Shown here: positions 25,755-38,046 of the stretch, in pieces
How the letters are laid out: each line of letters starts with the position of its first letter
Position numbering within the stretch: position 1 is the first letter of the stretch
Origin: Liolophura sinensis
Lineage: Eukaryota > Mollusca > Polyplacophora > Chitonida > Chitonidae
Length of the DNA: 64,000 nt
Direction: 5' to 3'
NCBI RefSeq assembly: GCF_032854445.1
Contig: NC_088301.1
Coordinates: forward strand, 38,429,187-38,493,186
Translations under genes and position numbers: made by a program
The notes under the pieces: model-generated
Told to the model about the DNA's origin: nothing
Seen by the model: only the letters and a program-made list of their open reading frames with translations
The model's database searches: none

Positions 25755-25760
25755 AATAAA
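25755..25760 (+). terminator. Probable TMEM214 polyadenylation signal (AATAAA)
   Basis: A canonical AATAAA lies about 470 bp after the TMEM214 stop, followed by a T-rich stretch. The first SINE of the spacer begins about 70 bp later. Confidence 0.55.
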
Positions 25761-25829
25761 ATGTTATTGTTACAGTAAAAAAATTCACAATTCCGTCTGA
25801 ATGTTTCTGCTTGTGTATAACAAGCCTGT

Positions 25830-26152
25830 GAGGCCTCCATGGTCAGTCCTCCAACACAGTGCTATAATCCAGAAGCCTCTCAACAATGCGGTTGCTGTGA
25901 GTTCAAATCCAACTGAGGCAGGCTTACTCTCAGGCCCTATGTGGGAAGGCTTGCTGGCAATCTTTGGAGGGCTGTAGGTTTTCCAAGGCTCTGCCTAGCT
26001 TCCTTCCACCATAATGCTGATCGCTGTCGTATAAGTGAAATATTTTTGTGTATAGCGTAAAACACCAATCAAATAAATAAACAATAATGCTGGCCGTATA
26101 AGTGAAATATTCTTGAACTGCATAAAAAAACCAATCAAATAAATAAGTAAAT
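25830..26152 (+). mobile_element. Diverged SINE (main family) with a partly duplicated tail
   Basis: It begins AGGCCTCCATGGTCAGTCCT and keeps the GCGGTTGCTGTGAGTTCAAA B-box region and the GTAAAACACCAATCAAATAA tail. A second tail unit (AATAATGCTGGCCGTATAAG ... CCAATCAAATAAATAAG) follows at about 26085-26152. Many substitutions relative to 2157-2424 indicate an older copy. It lies just past the TMEM214 polyadenylation signal. Confidence 0.75.
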
Positions 26153-26309
26153 ACCTGAATTCCCCAATCTTTTCACATGTGTAAGGACACCTTTTAGTAC
26201 CTTATTGACACGATTAGCACCCTGGGCATAGAATGCCATCACACTAAACACTGCTCATATCATGTGAAAGGATGAAGGAGTGCAGTTCAATAAACTGTTT
26301 TTGATGTAC

Positions 26310-26640
26310 TTTGTCATGGCCAAGTCGTTAAGGTGCTTGTCTTACAATTGCTGGAGGGAATTGTGTGGAATTAAACCTGGCCCTTGACAGGAAGTTTGTA
26401 GCTTGCCCTTCTCTTGCATTGCTTGCATTGGGGCCTTAGTGCCAGTAAGTTAATGTTCAAGAGCACATGCACCTGTTTTCCACCACTATGATGTGCATGA
26501 CTACATCATGTAGGAATGTTTGTCAGTAACTTCCCAGTGGTCAATGGATAACCTTGGACTTGCTGCTTTCCTCCACCCATAAAACTGAGCCACCGTACAG
26601 GTAAAAAACTTCAATTTCGTATAAATCAATTAAATAAACA
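26310..26640 (+). mobile_element. Third SINE type, about 330 bp, in the convergent spacer
   Basis: The tRNA-like head (CATGGCCAAGTCGTTAAGGT ... GGAATTAAACCTGG) is followed by a body with CAGTAACTTCCCAGTGGTCA and a tail CCACCCATAAAACTGAGCCA ... CAATTAAATAAAC. The body and tail are related to 29250-29345 and 51078-51155, which lack the head. No clear target duplication was seen. Confidence 0.5.
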
Positions 26641-27239
26641 ATGAGATGAAACAACAGTTAATTCATGTGCATGAGTGATGATTTATGTGCTTCAGTCAAG
26701 ATAAAGTTGTCTGCAAAACAAAAACTAATTGCACTCATTCTTTATGAAGCACATGTTTGTGCTTAATTTGTTCAATTTTTATTGGTGAATTCCCCATTCT
26801 CACAATTTGTGGAACCTTGGGGACAATAACTTCAATATGCAGGCGACATAGCTCTCAAGGCCGTTGTGTGAAGTTAAACCTTTGTCGCAGATCACTTGCC
26901 TTTTACCAGTATAGCATGCATGTATGTATCTGTATGTTACACGTGAAAATTTGTCAGAAACTTGCCAGAGGTTCATACTTTATCCCAGTTTCCAAACTTA
27001 AAAAGCTAAGCATTACAAATTAAGACTATTTCCCAGTCTACCAATAAAGCTGGGGGCCAATTCAGCTTGGGCCCATATTCCTTACACAGAAAACCATTTC
27101 CCTGTCTCTACTGCTCTCTGGGGCAAATTTTACAAAGCAGTCACAAACTGTTTCTGGTATAACTTCTATGCCAACATCCAGTGAAAAGATATGTAAACAA
27201 GGTAAATTAACTTGAGACAACATCCCCCTGAAATTTTTT

Positions 27240-27461
27240 TTATATATTTATTTGACTGGTGTTCTACGCCGTGCTCAGGAATATTTCACTTATACGACGG
27301 TGGCCAGCATTATGGTGTGGGTAACCCACGATCATCCGCCCGTCCGGCCGGATACGAAGCCAGCACAAGCTGGACTTGCACTCACATCGACCGCATTGGC
27401 AAGAGGCTTCTGGGAATTTAGGCCGCGCTAGCGTGCCAACCGACTGAGCCACGGAGGCCAA
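27240..27461 (-). mobile_element. Nearly full-length SINE of the main family, minus strand
   Basis: On the plus strand it starts with TTTATTTGACTGGTGTTCTA, the reversed tail, and ends GACTGAGCCACGGAGGCC, the reversed tRNA-like head with its A box. The central CCAGCATTATGG is intact. The body has a short internal deletion compared with 2157-2424. It lies between the TMEM214 and TATDN1 3' ends. Confidence 0.85.
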
Positions 27462-27611
27462 GTTATTAGTTTCAGTGTTTCTAGGGCTGTTTAGTTGGTC
27501 TTACATGAACTATTCATGAGATCTATTGTCTTGCACAAATATCACATGCCATATACACCAAGCTAGCTCAATGAGAGAAAATATGTGCCTCACATTTTGG
27601 AAAGTTTGTCA

Positions 27612-27617
27612 TTTATT
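27612..27617 (-). terminator. Possible TATDN1 polyadenylation signal
   Basis: AATAAA on the minus strand, about 450 bp after the TATDN1 stop. It is the best-placed candidate I see before the SINE at 27461, but AT-rich sequence makes chance matches common. Confidence 0.35.
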
Positions 27618-28064
27618 GTGCCAAGAGCTGATGGTTTACTTCAGGCACTATGGTTTCCTTTGCACATGAATATGACTGTCACTGCATACATGCCAGTTAA
27701 ATATTCTGGAAAACAGCAGTGAACCAACACTAGTCAATGAAAGTGACCACCTTTTAATGTGGCATTGATGTAATGAGATATGAAAGAAAAAGGTCATGAA
27801 ATAACATAGTTATTCTGGTTCATTTTGCATCCTTCAAGAGAAATCAACAAATAGGCCTACCTAATATGTACAACAATGCCGTTTGGTTTCTGAAAAAATG
27901 GTGTAAACATCTTCAGATATGTAGATTTGCATCTTTCAGTCAACATACAAAATGTCCAATCTGTAAAGACGCAATGCTACACCTAACAGCCACTAACTGA
28001 GCTCTTCAAAAAAATTAAACAGAACAATATCTAAATGTCTATACTGTTTACTGTGTCAAATAAT

Positions 28065-31000
28065 TTAACCATCTAAATTTTGAAAAAACAATGATCGTGT
28101 GTTTTCATACATAGTCTGTGCCAACTGTTCGCTGTCTTCCCCACGTGCTCCAGCCATGACTTCCAAAACCTGACTGATAAAAACAGAGTGGGACAGACTA
28201 ATGACAGATCAAATAATTTCCTGACATGTTTAACTTAGTATTTGGAGCTTAATACAATAATATTCACGTGATTTTCATGATGTCATGTCATGATGTTTTT
28301 TCAAAATGATAATGTTACCATCAGGGTCAACTATTACAAAATGGGCATTTTTACCATTCAGAGTATGGTAAATGGAATATACTTAAAAATCACATGTATC
28401 AACTATTACCCTATCTGTGTACACAGACATCCAAAACACTCACATGATCTGGACAGGCTCATTCCGTGTTTTCACACAATTTCCTTTCTCCCATTTTTCT
28501 TTCTTTTTTGTAGGGAAGTTTGTTTTAATAAATTCGAACCCTGCATGCGTTGGTCTGATCTCACACCAAGGACAGTCTATAATGGAAAACAAAAGTGGAA
28601 TACATTTACATGTATATTCCCAGTACTTTTTTTTATCCATTTTTCAGATATTCAGATTCATATTACAGATAAAATATAACAGAAAACACCTTACCTGTTT
28701 CAACCATTAACTTGTTACTTGGCACTGTGCACATGGAGTTCAAATTATCCTTGGTTTTTAGAGAACTGTTTAATAACAAGAGAAAATTCCGACATATAAA
28801 ATATTTATCAGAATAATCTCAAGCAACAAAAAATAAACAATTTATGGATATTGATGTACAAATAGACCTTCACTAATAATGTTTTCATATTCACGAATTT
28901 GCATGCCCATGGCCTTCACATGGACATATTATTGTATATTTTTTCATTGGCATTTAATGCTATTCTTAATAACAAGTCGCCTCCAACTTGGACTAATACA
29001 GTATATCACATTGTTATTTTAGTTCCAGCTTCCAGCCAGGGTTGCTTCTGACATTAAAGCAATAAATCCCCGCGTTAAGCATGAGCACCTTTCTCATGGA
29101 CTTGAACATAATGTACATTTTTTTTTTACCTATAACTTGGTCAGGATTATAGATTATCTCAACATCTTAATGCAGTCTTACATTCATTTAAAATCACCTG
29201 TCTCCCTCTACATGTATGTTATATGTGCAAAAGTTCACCAGTAGCTTGCCAAAAGTCGGTGGTTTACTCTTGGAACTCCAGTTTTCAACACCCATAAAAC
29301 TGACTACCATTGTATAAAAGGAAAAATTCTTGAGTAGGGTGTTAAAATCTTCATATAGGCCTGTGAGACAAATTGAAACAGGAACAACATTATACAGTGC
29401 CTAATCACTCATGATGCCAACATGACTACAACTAAGTCAAAGCATCCTCTGCTTTGATCACCAGATGAAAGATATCTCCAGGTGACTCTCACACTGCCAA
29501 TCTATCTGTGAATTTGGCTCAAGTCCCTCCCGAATCCTGCTTAAGTTTGTGTGGCTCGCTGAGATTCAAAGTTAAGTTAGCTAGTGCAAAGTGCAGAATG
29601 CAAAGGAACACTCACCATCCATTTATTCCAATGTAAAGACCCTCATCAACTATGGCGGCTGCTTCTTCCTTTGTACCATCAAAGGAGTGAACCTAGAAAA
29701 AAGGTAACTGTGATAAGATGAACTAGAAGGCACACCAAGAACACAAACCTCCGCTACACCCAAATCTACATATTCCTGCACTGCAGATAAAAGAATATTA
29801 TTTGTGTCCATTTTGCAATGGTGAAGAATTGTATAAAAATTTTAGAATCAGGAATCAGAAATGTAATCGATTCGAGCTTGGCTAATCACCAAGTTGTGCA
29901 GGAAATTTCATGCAAATCTATGAAAAACTCTTACAGAAGAAGTTGAAGACAGACAGACAAACCCCTGCAAAAACATAACATAACTTCCATGCTGCATACT
30001 CCTAGACAGTTATGCTAACGAGATACACACAATTTCAGTGAAATATATAATTTCATTATCTCATTATGTAGTAATATGAATAGTGAATATTGTTTTGCAA
30101 AGATATGTGTCTTCCCATGATATGATACATGGCCTACCTGCAGTAGTGGATAGAGCTTATGCCTCATTAGCAGGTTATGCTGAGTTGAGTTACACATGTA
30201 CCCTATTTCTTCAAATTTTTGGGTCACCTGGTGCGCTCATTTTATCCAATATATATGTAATTCCAGCAGGAATATTAAGTTTCTTTTTTTCTCACATGGT
30301 TAGGCTTTTCCAAAAGGATGGTAAAGAAATGTAACATTCTACTTTCAACACTACTAATGTTTGTCTCAAAGTTTAGAATAAATAGGGCATCTAAGATTTT
30401 TTAATCGGTAATTATGGTACCACCTTGCTTGGAAGCATAATATTAGGAAGTTCAAAAACTTCTTTGCACGGTTGTCAGTATAATGTGACTGGGAGAGGTC
30501 GTGTCTTCAGAAATATGTTCCCATAAGAGAACATTTATGTCTGCATTGAAACCAGCATCTTATGAGGAGACACCAAACAAACAAAACAATTATAATCATA
30601 GAAAGACCAAATTTACATCTTCAAACTGACCAGGAGTCAAAGCTATGACATATTCATAACTACATAATTGTTTGTAACAATGAAGGTTATAAGACATCCA
30701 GGTTAGCACTAAAACAGAAAAAATTATAACACTGGTCCACTGGAAAAATTGCATATTATAGTAGACCACTGTTATAATTGTTTTTGTTTTACATATTTAT
30801 TTTGGATTCTTTCACTACTTACAACACCTCCTTTAAACCTCTCCTTATTTCGTTTAAGAATTTCCATAAAATCAGAGAATGCATTTCTACAGTGAAGAAA
30901 CATTGGTAGTCCTGTGGCCTCAACTAGATCAAACTGCTTTTCGAAATATCTGAAATGAAAAGGAAAGAACTGGAATTCTTAAACATAAGTAGGCCTGGAT

Positions 31001-34000
31001 ATCATATGTGATGATATACATGTAACATTGCTATTAATGAAAGAATTCTAAAACATCAGAGTTTGCACTTTATAAATGGTGTACTTATTATTGGATATTT
31101 CCTTTAGAGCAGCAGTTGTGCTGATGGTTGTAGAAATCAATGCAAAATCCAGAGCAAACGAACCCTATAAACCCAGTACAGAACAAACCTCCTGACCTAA
31201 ATCCACAGCTTAATCCGAGTCAGGTGGGCTCAGCCTACAAGTATTGCCTCATTACTCAACATGCAGACCGTGGCGAACGACGTGTAATCTAATGGTTTAA
31301 CATAGAGTAAAACATGTGCACCACCTGAGATAGCCATTGAACAATCAGAGAATGTCTCATCAATCAGGTTTAATGATAGTTAATGACTTACTTTAACTGA
31401 ACTTCCTTTGGGCAGAACTGGAGACGATCATAATCTGTTGAGGGAAATTTCAATTGACTTAAAACAGCAACGCATAATGACTACAACATAGTTTGTCTTA
31501 GATCACTGCAGTTAGTTAAATAAGGAAAAGCAAAAAGTGTTCATCAGCAAATGAAAACTCCAATAAGTCCAATGGGTGCTGTTTAAAAATTTGTAGTTGC
31601 GCTAACTTCCGCTAACTTCCCTTATGATCAGGTCACAATGGAAGTTATGCGATGTTATGACTTTTGCTACACTGGGCTGAGCATCATACCCAGTCCACAC
31701 TCTCCGACTGCCACCACTTTGTCTCGGTTCCCCTGGATGAGGGCAAGAAGGTCAGCCAAATACTTCTCAGGGTTACCACTTTTCTCAAAGTCCTGGCATC
31801 GTGTGGGGTGGCAACCCACTGTACAGAAGAGAGACTCTGAAACATGAGAAAACATACACAGATGAAATGTTTGTTTAAGGACTAATATAAACATGCATAA
31901 GAAAGAACAAAGACTTCGTGAAAATATAAACTCAGTGAAAAACACCTATATGAATTGCATTTAAAATTATATCTATTTAGATGCATATGAATGAACTGTG
32001 TAAATCTGAAGATGGATAATTTACCCTCCCTTATTATCAAACTTACAAACCTACTAGCTAGCGCATAACCAATTGCGATGTAATGGTGCCTTAAAGGATT
32101 AGTGTCCAAATTTCACTACTGGTCATAATTAGAAAGATTATACTCTATTTAAACAGTTCATTACATGGAGGGATTCTGGGAAATGTAACAATTTAAATTA
32201 ACCAAAAAAATTAGATTTACTGCCTCAGCAGGCATGGTAATAGCTGGCCAAACCAAGGATGGCTAGGCTATATATCCTGGAAATTCATATAACAATGATG
32301 TCATTTTCAACATGGATTCTAGCTACACAGAAGCAAATATTCTGTCATATGACACTGACATCTCTGGCTGGACTTCAGATTTTGAATTTGATCTTTGTCC
32401 AGCCACACTGGCAAGATGAATTGGTAAACTGTAGTTTTATACTGTGTTACACTCAACATGTTATTTCCACTGTCTGCTTCACAAGAAATATCATTCTACT
32501 CCCCGAGGTATTCAAAATTTATACAGATTTCTATCTACAATGACAAATGCATTCTATTGTTGGCATTCCACATAGCCTATGCCTAAATAGTGCAAAATTC
32601 TTCCGTCTTGTTCTATAAATCTATACCTTCCCAAGGGTTAAATCATCTGGAAACTTGAAAAAAATCCAGGTTTGTTTGAGAACCTGCTTTTATCACCTTA
32701 ATCAGAACAGCTAACCATTTCATGGAAAAAAAAATTCGATATGCTTATTATCACTGGCAGCTTTTTTAACACCGCTCTAAAATGTCATAGCTCTGAATGC
32801 ATAAACTAGTCTCATTATCTAGTGTTTTTAAGTACCATATTACTCAGATTATTGTACCATTTTTGTATATTTTTTAAACTCAATTTAAAAATATATACTG
32901 GGGTAGCTAATTATGAATATATAATAAACCTGGACAATAATCCTCTAAGATCAGCATTCACAAACCATGTGATTTGGCAAGCACCAGGGCTTCCTTAGCA
33001 TCTTTCAGGCTTCCTCCTGTAATCATGATCTGTGACAAAAAAAAAAAAAAAAAAAAAAATGGACAAAAGAGCAAATTGATTAGGCAAGTCAGGCTTTTGT
33101 TATAATCTCTTCACTACAGAGCCAAATTTATATCTCTCTGAATTAAAGACACATGTACATTTCCAGGAACATCAGATATGAAAAGGAGTTATGATCATAT
33201 TTATGCAAAAAGACCAGAACAAACAAGAAAACAATAACAAAGGCCAAGTGAAATCATTATTCTTTACAAAGCATCTAACACAATTAACAAATAGGCAGTG
33301 ACTTATAATATTGTACATGGAATCATAATTTAGATTTCAACCAAATGCTTCAGGATGCTTTATATTACCAGTACCAATATAAAATCACTCATCCCTATCA
33401 CAATTTAAGAAGCTTTATGATTAATATATTATTTATGCAAAAATGGCATGTAACAATAGTAACACTTAGTACATATATATATATATATATATATATACAT
33501 ACCTATTCATACTTGCATACCACTGTAAACTTATTTGGTAATAATAATAATTAAAAAATATAATAATAATAATAATAGCTACTGATTATTACTGATTGTT
33601 TTTGTCAATTTACATAATGTTGCATCAGTATTCTATATATGTATTTACCATGTACAATTACAATCCATCACAACATAAGTATCACTGTGGTAATTATTGT
33701 CAACATGTTTCATTGTAATAGGCCTCCAGGGAAGTGCAATCAGTATTTATTTGACTAAATATTCCTCGATAAATAAAGCTATCATTATTATTATTATATA
33801 AATGTTCATTTATTTGGTAGGCCCTATACCTTTTGAATGCCAATGTCAAAGGCTCTCTGCAGCACATCCTGGAAGTCATCTGTCAGAAAATAGAATACAG
33901 AAAAAAATAGTAGACTGGTAAATTCAGAATATAACATCATGCTTATAACCTTCATATCTGAAGACAAAAAAAGGATGAATTTGCTTTTATTGAAGAGGGA

Positions 34001-36400
34001 TTAATTGCCCGAAGGATTAATTGCCCGAAGAAACAGACTCTAAGCTACAGAGAAGGAACGGGCAAATGAATGCCTGTCATCGAGAAATACAAAACTGTAT
34101 GCCAAACTATTGCTAAGTATACATCTGTGTACATTCAATGTGGTTCTCTTTAGGTTTAATGTAATTTTTGAACATTATTTCGCTCATATCATAACAGTGT
34201 CTACTCATAACTGCCAGGTCCAGTACCAGAAAGATATTACATAAAGTGCCACCTCACTAGATGCAATATAAAATACAGCAGATACGGCACCCTACCCAGT
34301 TCCATAAGAGTGAAAAAATACTTGGCTTCATCACTACATGTTGCTCACCAATCCAGGGAAGTATACCAACATTCTTGATTTCAAAGTCTTACAAACAAAT
34401 TAACTTTGGTTTGAACCCGTGGATCTCAGTTAAAAGATTAAAAAGAGTTTTATGAAATGTTTCAGTAACTGGGTTTTGTTTTGATTGAAAGCCTTGAACT
34501 ACCAGTACATAGACATGCTTTAAATGTCGACAACAGTACAGTGTTAAAATGTTAGTTAAAAAAAAAAAGGCTGTTTTCACAAAAATTGGTGAACTGTCCT
34601 TCAGGTACTTAATCTAGTCAAGTGAGAAAAGATGTGATTAATAAATAATAAACTTTGGCATTAGTCATACCGTCATGTTTTCTAGAGCCTCTGTAAATGC
34701 CTCTAAAAACAGGATCTGAAAAGAAACAAAACTTTTATTACCGGTAACTTCTTCAATGTTAATCTTGGATGACGTCAACTGAAACTATTCTACTTCTCCA
34801 AACTACTGTGTTTAAACTACCATCAATACTATTCAAATGTTCCATTACAAGGTTACTGTGTATTTTTTTTATTTTTTATTTTTTGCTCCATTTTTATATT
34901 TCAGCATGATTTCATATAAATTCCATCATTATGCTGACTGTCCTTTGGCTAGTATGGGTTTTTTTACGAAAGGATCTGGCTTGATCCTTTATGGGTCGAC
35001 TCCGAGTCTATGTCTGCAGTATTTTACCCGTTTGAAGGCCCCCAAAATCTTTTCTAACAGATATCAACCATCACAGTTCTACCAGAAAGAGTAGTTTGAT
35101 GAATGATAAATGTGCCTCTTTAAAGGGATACAGAATCGTTTCTGACAGGCCAGTGTGAGCCATAGGCATGTCCAGGCTATGGTTAGCCCAAATTGAATAT
35201 TAGACATGGCAGATTTATTGAAGCGTGACCTGAATTCCTGGATTTAACCCAGGAAACCCCATCTCCTTTGACAGCCAATCTACGCTGATTCTATGTATCG
35301 CTTTAAACAGACGAGGAATTACTCAAACTGGAAACTCAAAATTAGATAACAAATCCATCTCAGAATGCTCTAGGTGATAATGTGATTAAATATTAGACAA
35401 ACAGCTACATGTAGGGGTCTACCACAAGAATACCAGTACACTGTATAAGAAAGCTGCTCACCAGTCAGATTTGCTCCGATATCTGGGGAAAACAAGAAAA
35501 GAAAAAAATACCTCTTAAATTGTGATCTGTATTTACTGTATACTGGGTAAAAGTGATTAAACAAAAGTTTGAAAAAAAGTTCATTTTTTATTGTAGACTT
35601 CAATTTGAATGATTAGGTTTAATAAAATTTGTACCGATAATGGTTCTACTTAATTGCTTGATGCACTAACAAGCCAGTGTTCCATATACATCTGTGTATT
35701 CATAATTAACATTTGTTTGCAATGCAAAACTATGGTAATAGAACAGATAAAGTAATAGTACAAATGGCAATGGGGCAACAAAGACAAGTCAGATAAGGCT
35801 CCACTATGAAGGCTGTTCCATCAAACACACTCCCCCATATAGGAGCTGTAACCTATAAACTGGTCCAGACAGAAAAATATAAATAAATTCAAAAGTTAGC
35901 AGTAATGACTTATTATGTACATTTTTCTGAATGACCAATAGAATAAAACCTGTAAAAATGTAATTAAAATTGCATTTTTAGCAATGAGCATTATCAGTGG
36001 AAAATCAAGTCACTCCCCCCCCCCCCCAACCCCGCCATCCCCCCATTCCCTCTCTCTTCAATCCATTGCTGATTTTGCAAAGGGGGTGAAACAGGACAGC
36101 TTGCAAGCCATTGGCCACAATGCAGAAGGTCATGCATTCTGTGACATCAGTAGTATCTGGCTGACACATGTATAGTGGAGAAGCATGGGCTCATATTCAA
36201 CCAGGGTAAGGTGTAAACCATGAATAGAGTACGGTACATGTACAAGGCAAAACATTTATTTCTATCCCAAATATGCCATGCCAGTGATACCAATATCCAC
36301 TCTTATCTTCCAAACTAGTTTAATGCCATCTTATCAGAACAAACAAATAAACAAATTACAAACCAATAAACTTGAACAAGTTGCGGGCAGAGGCTGCCAT
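28065..36400 (-). CDS. TATDN1: TATDN1, TatD-family DNase domain protein
   Basis: Twelve exons on the minus strand join in frame: 36364-36400, 35462-35482, 34671-34715, 33830-33879, 32966-33029, 31690-31836, 31392-31434, 30823-30949, 29616-29692, 28695-28765, 28444-28576, 28065-28173. The product is 307 aa, near the roughly 297 of human TATDN1. TatD enzymes are TIM-barrel metal-dependent hydrolases that cut DNA. The expected metal and catalytic residues are present: H82 (VGCHPTR), E118 (GECGLD), H155 (FLHCRN), H180 (VHSFDG) and D228 (ETDCPW). The N-terminal motif is DIGANL, as in TATDN1 rather than the HxH of bacterial TatD. Exon 2 is only 21 nt. The ATG follows an ETS-like site and encodes [13 protein letters not shown]. 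Intact and probably functional. Confidence 0.96.
29205..29350 (+). repeat. SINE body and tail fragment in TATDN1
   Basis: CCAGTAGCTTGCCAAAAGTC, CACCCATAAAACTGACTACC and TTCTTGAGTAGGGTGTTAAA are the same blocks in the same order as in the SINE at 26310-26640. The tRNA-like head is missing. It sits in the intron between exons 9 and 10, read from the opposite strand to the gene. Confidence 0.5.
33030..33060. repeat. Poly(A) tract beside the TATDN1 exon 5 acceptor
   Basis: About 24 consecutive A on the plus strand lies immediately upstream (in gene sense) of exon 5, so it supplies a T-rich tract just before the acceptor TCACAG. Length variation here would alter the pyrimidine tract of that splice site. 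Confidence 0.8.
33468..33500. repeat. (AT)n microsatellite in a TATDN1 intron
   Basis: About 13 AT units, followed at 33538-33590 by AAT/AATA-rich simple sequence. No other signal is seen. Confidence 0.85.
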
Positions 36401-36505
36401 CCTTACTGCATGTACTTGTATCTTCCGAATTGAAAGTTGTATTTGTTACGTTTGTTGCTAGCATGGTAGAAGGGAGATAACTTAGTGTCATCTCTGCTTC
36501 ATACC

Positions 36506-36513
36506 ACTTCCGG
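36506..36513 (-). promoter_or_regulatory. ETS-type site upstream of TATDN1
   Basis: ACTTCCGG on the plus strand (CCGGAAGT in the gene's sense) lies about 106 bp before the TATDN1 start codon. It is a consensus ETS-family site of the kind found in TATA-less housekeeping promoters. There is no TATA box. The promoter role is inferred from position. Confidence 0.4.
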
Positions 36514-36838
36514 CGGGTGATTTCAGCGTGAGGAATCACTGGAAATAAAGGAGGTTTTAAACTTAAACCAAAACTGATATTTTGGTTTGTTTCTAAGAGC
36601 AGATATTCACTGGTTTTATTAAGAAGAAACATAAGGATAGGTTTACAATCACTTGGGTATGTCTTTTTCAAAGAGCTACGTTTTCACTTTCTTTTTCCCT
36701 TGCAGCATGTTTTGTTGTTGTTGTAAAATTAGAAATGCATTTAACTTAAAAGAACTGGTAAGGAATTTCCACATCATGTGCCAGTCACATCGAAAAGGGT
36801 CACCGCTATTTGTCTGAATGAAATGTCCTATAGATGGA

Positions 36839-37030
36839 TAGTTGCAGAGTGGGGTAACTCTCATCGAAGGACACGTTTTCGCGCGAGTTACAGGGAGAAA
36901 CGGTTCCAAATATGTCGGATTGACGGTAAGGAACATTCTCTTACCGTTAGTCCGACACATTTGGAGCCGTTTCTCCCTGTAACTCGCGCAAAACGTGTCG
37001 TTCGATGAGAGTTACCCCACTCTGTAACTA
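36839..37030. mobile_element. Near-perfect palindromic MITE with 8 bp target duplication
   Basis: Two arms of about 90 bp (36841-36930 and 36940-37028) are nearly exact reverse complements around a 9 bp loop, GAACATTCT. The outer end reads TAGTTGCAGAGTGGGGTAAC. TAGATGGA occurs on both sides (36831-36838 and 37032-37039, with one extra base on the right), which fits the 8 bp duplication of hAT-type insertion. There is no coding capacity. It lies between the divergent TATDN1 and RAE1 start codons. Transcribed, it would form a long RNA hairpin. Confidence 0.8.
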
Positions 37031-37283
37031 GTAGATGGACTGCTATAAAAGTTATACTGTACTCATGGTAGTTGCGTAGTAAGTCGGAGATTTCTGTGAC
37101 AGTTGTTAAGTTTGGCAACATTTTAAAAACCTGATGCAGTTGTTGTAGCTGTTTGTCGCAGAGTTTGTGGCAAAAGTTACTTATTGGATGGGTCTCCACG
37201 ACCTTAAGTTTGTAGCTGCACATTCCTTAACTTGTTGACTGCCTATTTATTACAAGAACAATCTTGTTCAGTTATTTTCATTG

Positions 37284-37384
37284 CATCAGGTTTTAAAATG
37301 GAGCGTGCGCTGATGTGAGATTGTGACTATCATTGGCGCAGTAAAATTTTGCCGAACCCAATGTCAGCGCAATCTTGGACTATT
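37284..37384. repeat. Dispersed repeat, copy 2 (pair at 8466-8575)
   Basis: It shares CATCAGGTTTT, AATGGAGC, AAAATTTTGCC and CAATCTTGGACTA-type blocks with 8466-8575 in the same order. It lies in the TATDN1-RAE1 spacer, downstream of the palindromic MITE. Confidence 0.5.
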
Positions 37385-37899
37385 GCAGAGTGTTGTCTCA
37401 TTTGAGCATCACAGTGGCAAAAGTTAGTAAGTGAAACAGGTGTGGGATTCACGGTAAGGAATGTTTACCAATCTTCACTCGCACATTCAAACTTTTTGAG
37501 CAGCAACCCTGGTCAACGGAATGTCCCTACAAGTTAACTAACCTGTTCTTAGTGTGGCCTAAAAAACCCCACCATTTGCAATCGCACAAAATTCGCCGAA
37601 AAGAACATTTTCAGTGTCTACCATACAGTGACCGCCATCTCAATCATGTGACCATTTGTTCAAGTATTGATTGTGAGATAGTTTGGGCTCGTAGCCATAC
37701 ATCTGCTTGCATTTACATTTGGCAGACGATAAGATAAATTCAGTTCATTACTGCTCAAGCAGTAATTATTTTTCATGTGTGATTACCAAGGACCCTTTTT
37801 GGAGAGTTCCAGTACAGGCTAGCTAATTACAGTGGTCACTCTGATGACGTTGATTTATGCTGGTAGTGAAGTTTTAATGTACACATAAAGAGCTTCAGA

Positions 37900-37970
37900 T
37901 GTTCCTCACCATAAGTCTGACACATTTCTGGCTGTTCCTTTGTGTAACTTGTGCATCTGTAAAACAATGT
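37900..37970. repeat. Degenerate half copy of the palindromic MITE
   Basis: GTTCCTCACCATAAGTCTGA then CACATTTCTGGCTGTTCCTT and TGTAACTTGTGC follow the right arm of the element at 36839-37030 with scattered substitutions. A short left-arm-like piece (ATTCACGGTAAGGAATG) lies at about 37447-37463, so these may be the two decayed ends of an older copy. Confidence 0.5.
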
Positions 37971-38046
37971 CTATTTTATGGTAAAAAAACACAGGCATCA
38001 AGCTATAATATGTCATGGTTGTGCTTCTTTGTTTTTACAGAAAAAG

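Noticed and set aside
36676-37223. ORFs on both strands near the palindrome
   Set aside because: They are the two arms of the palindromic MITE read in opposite directions, which explains their mirrored peptides.
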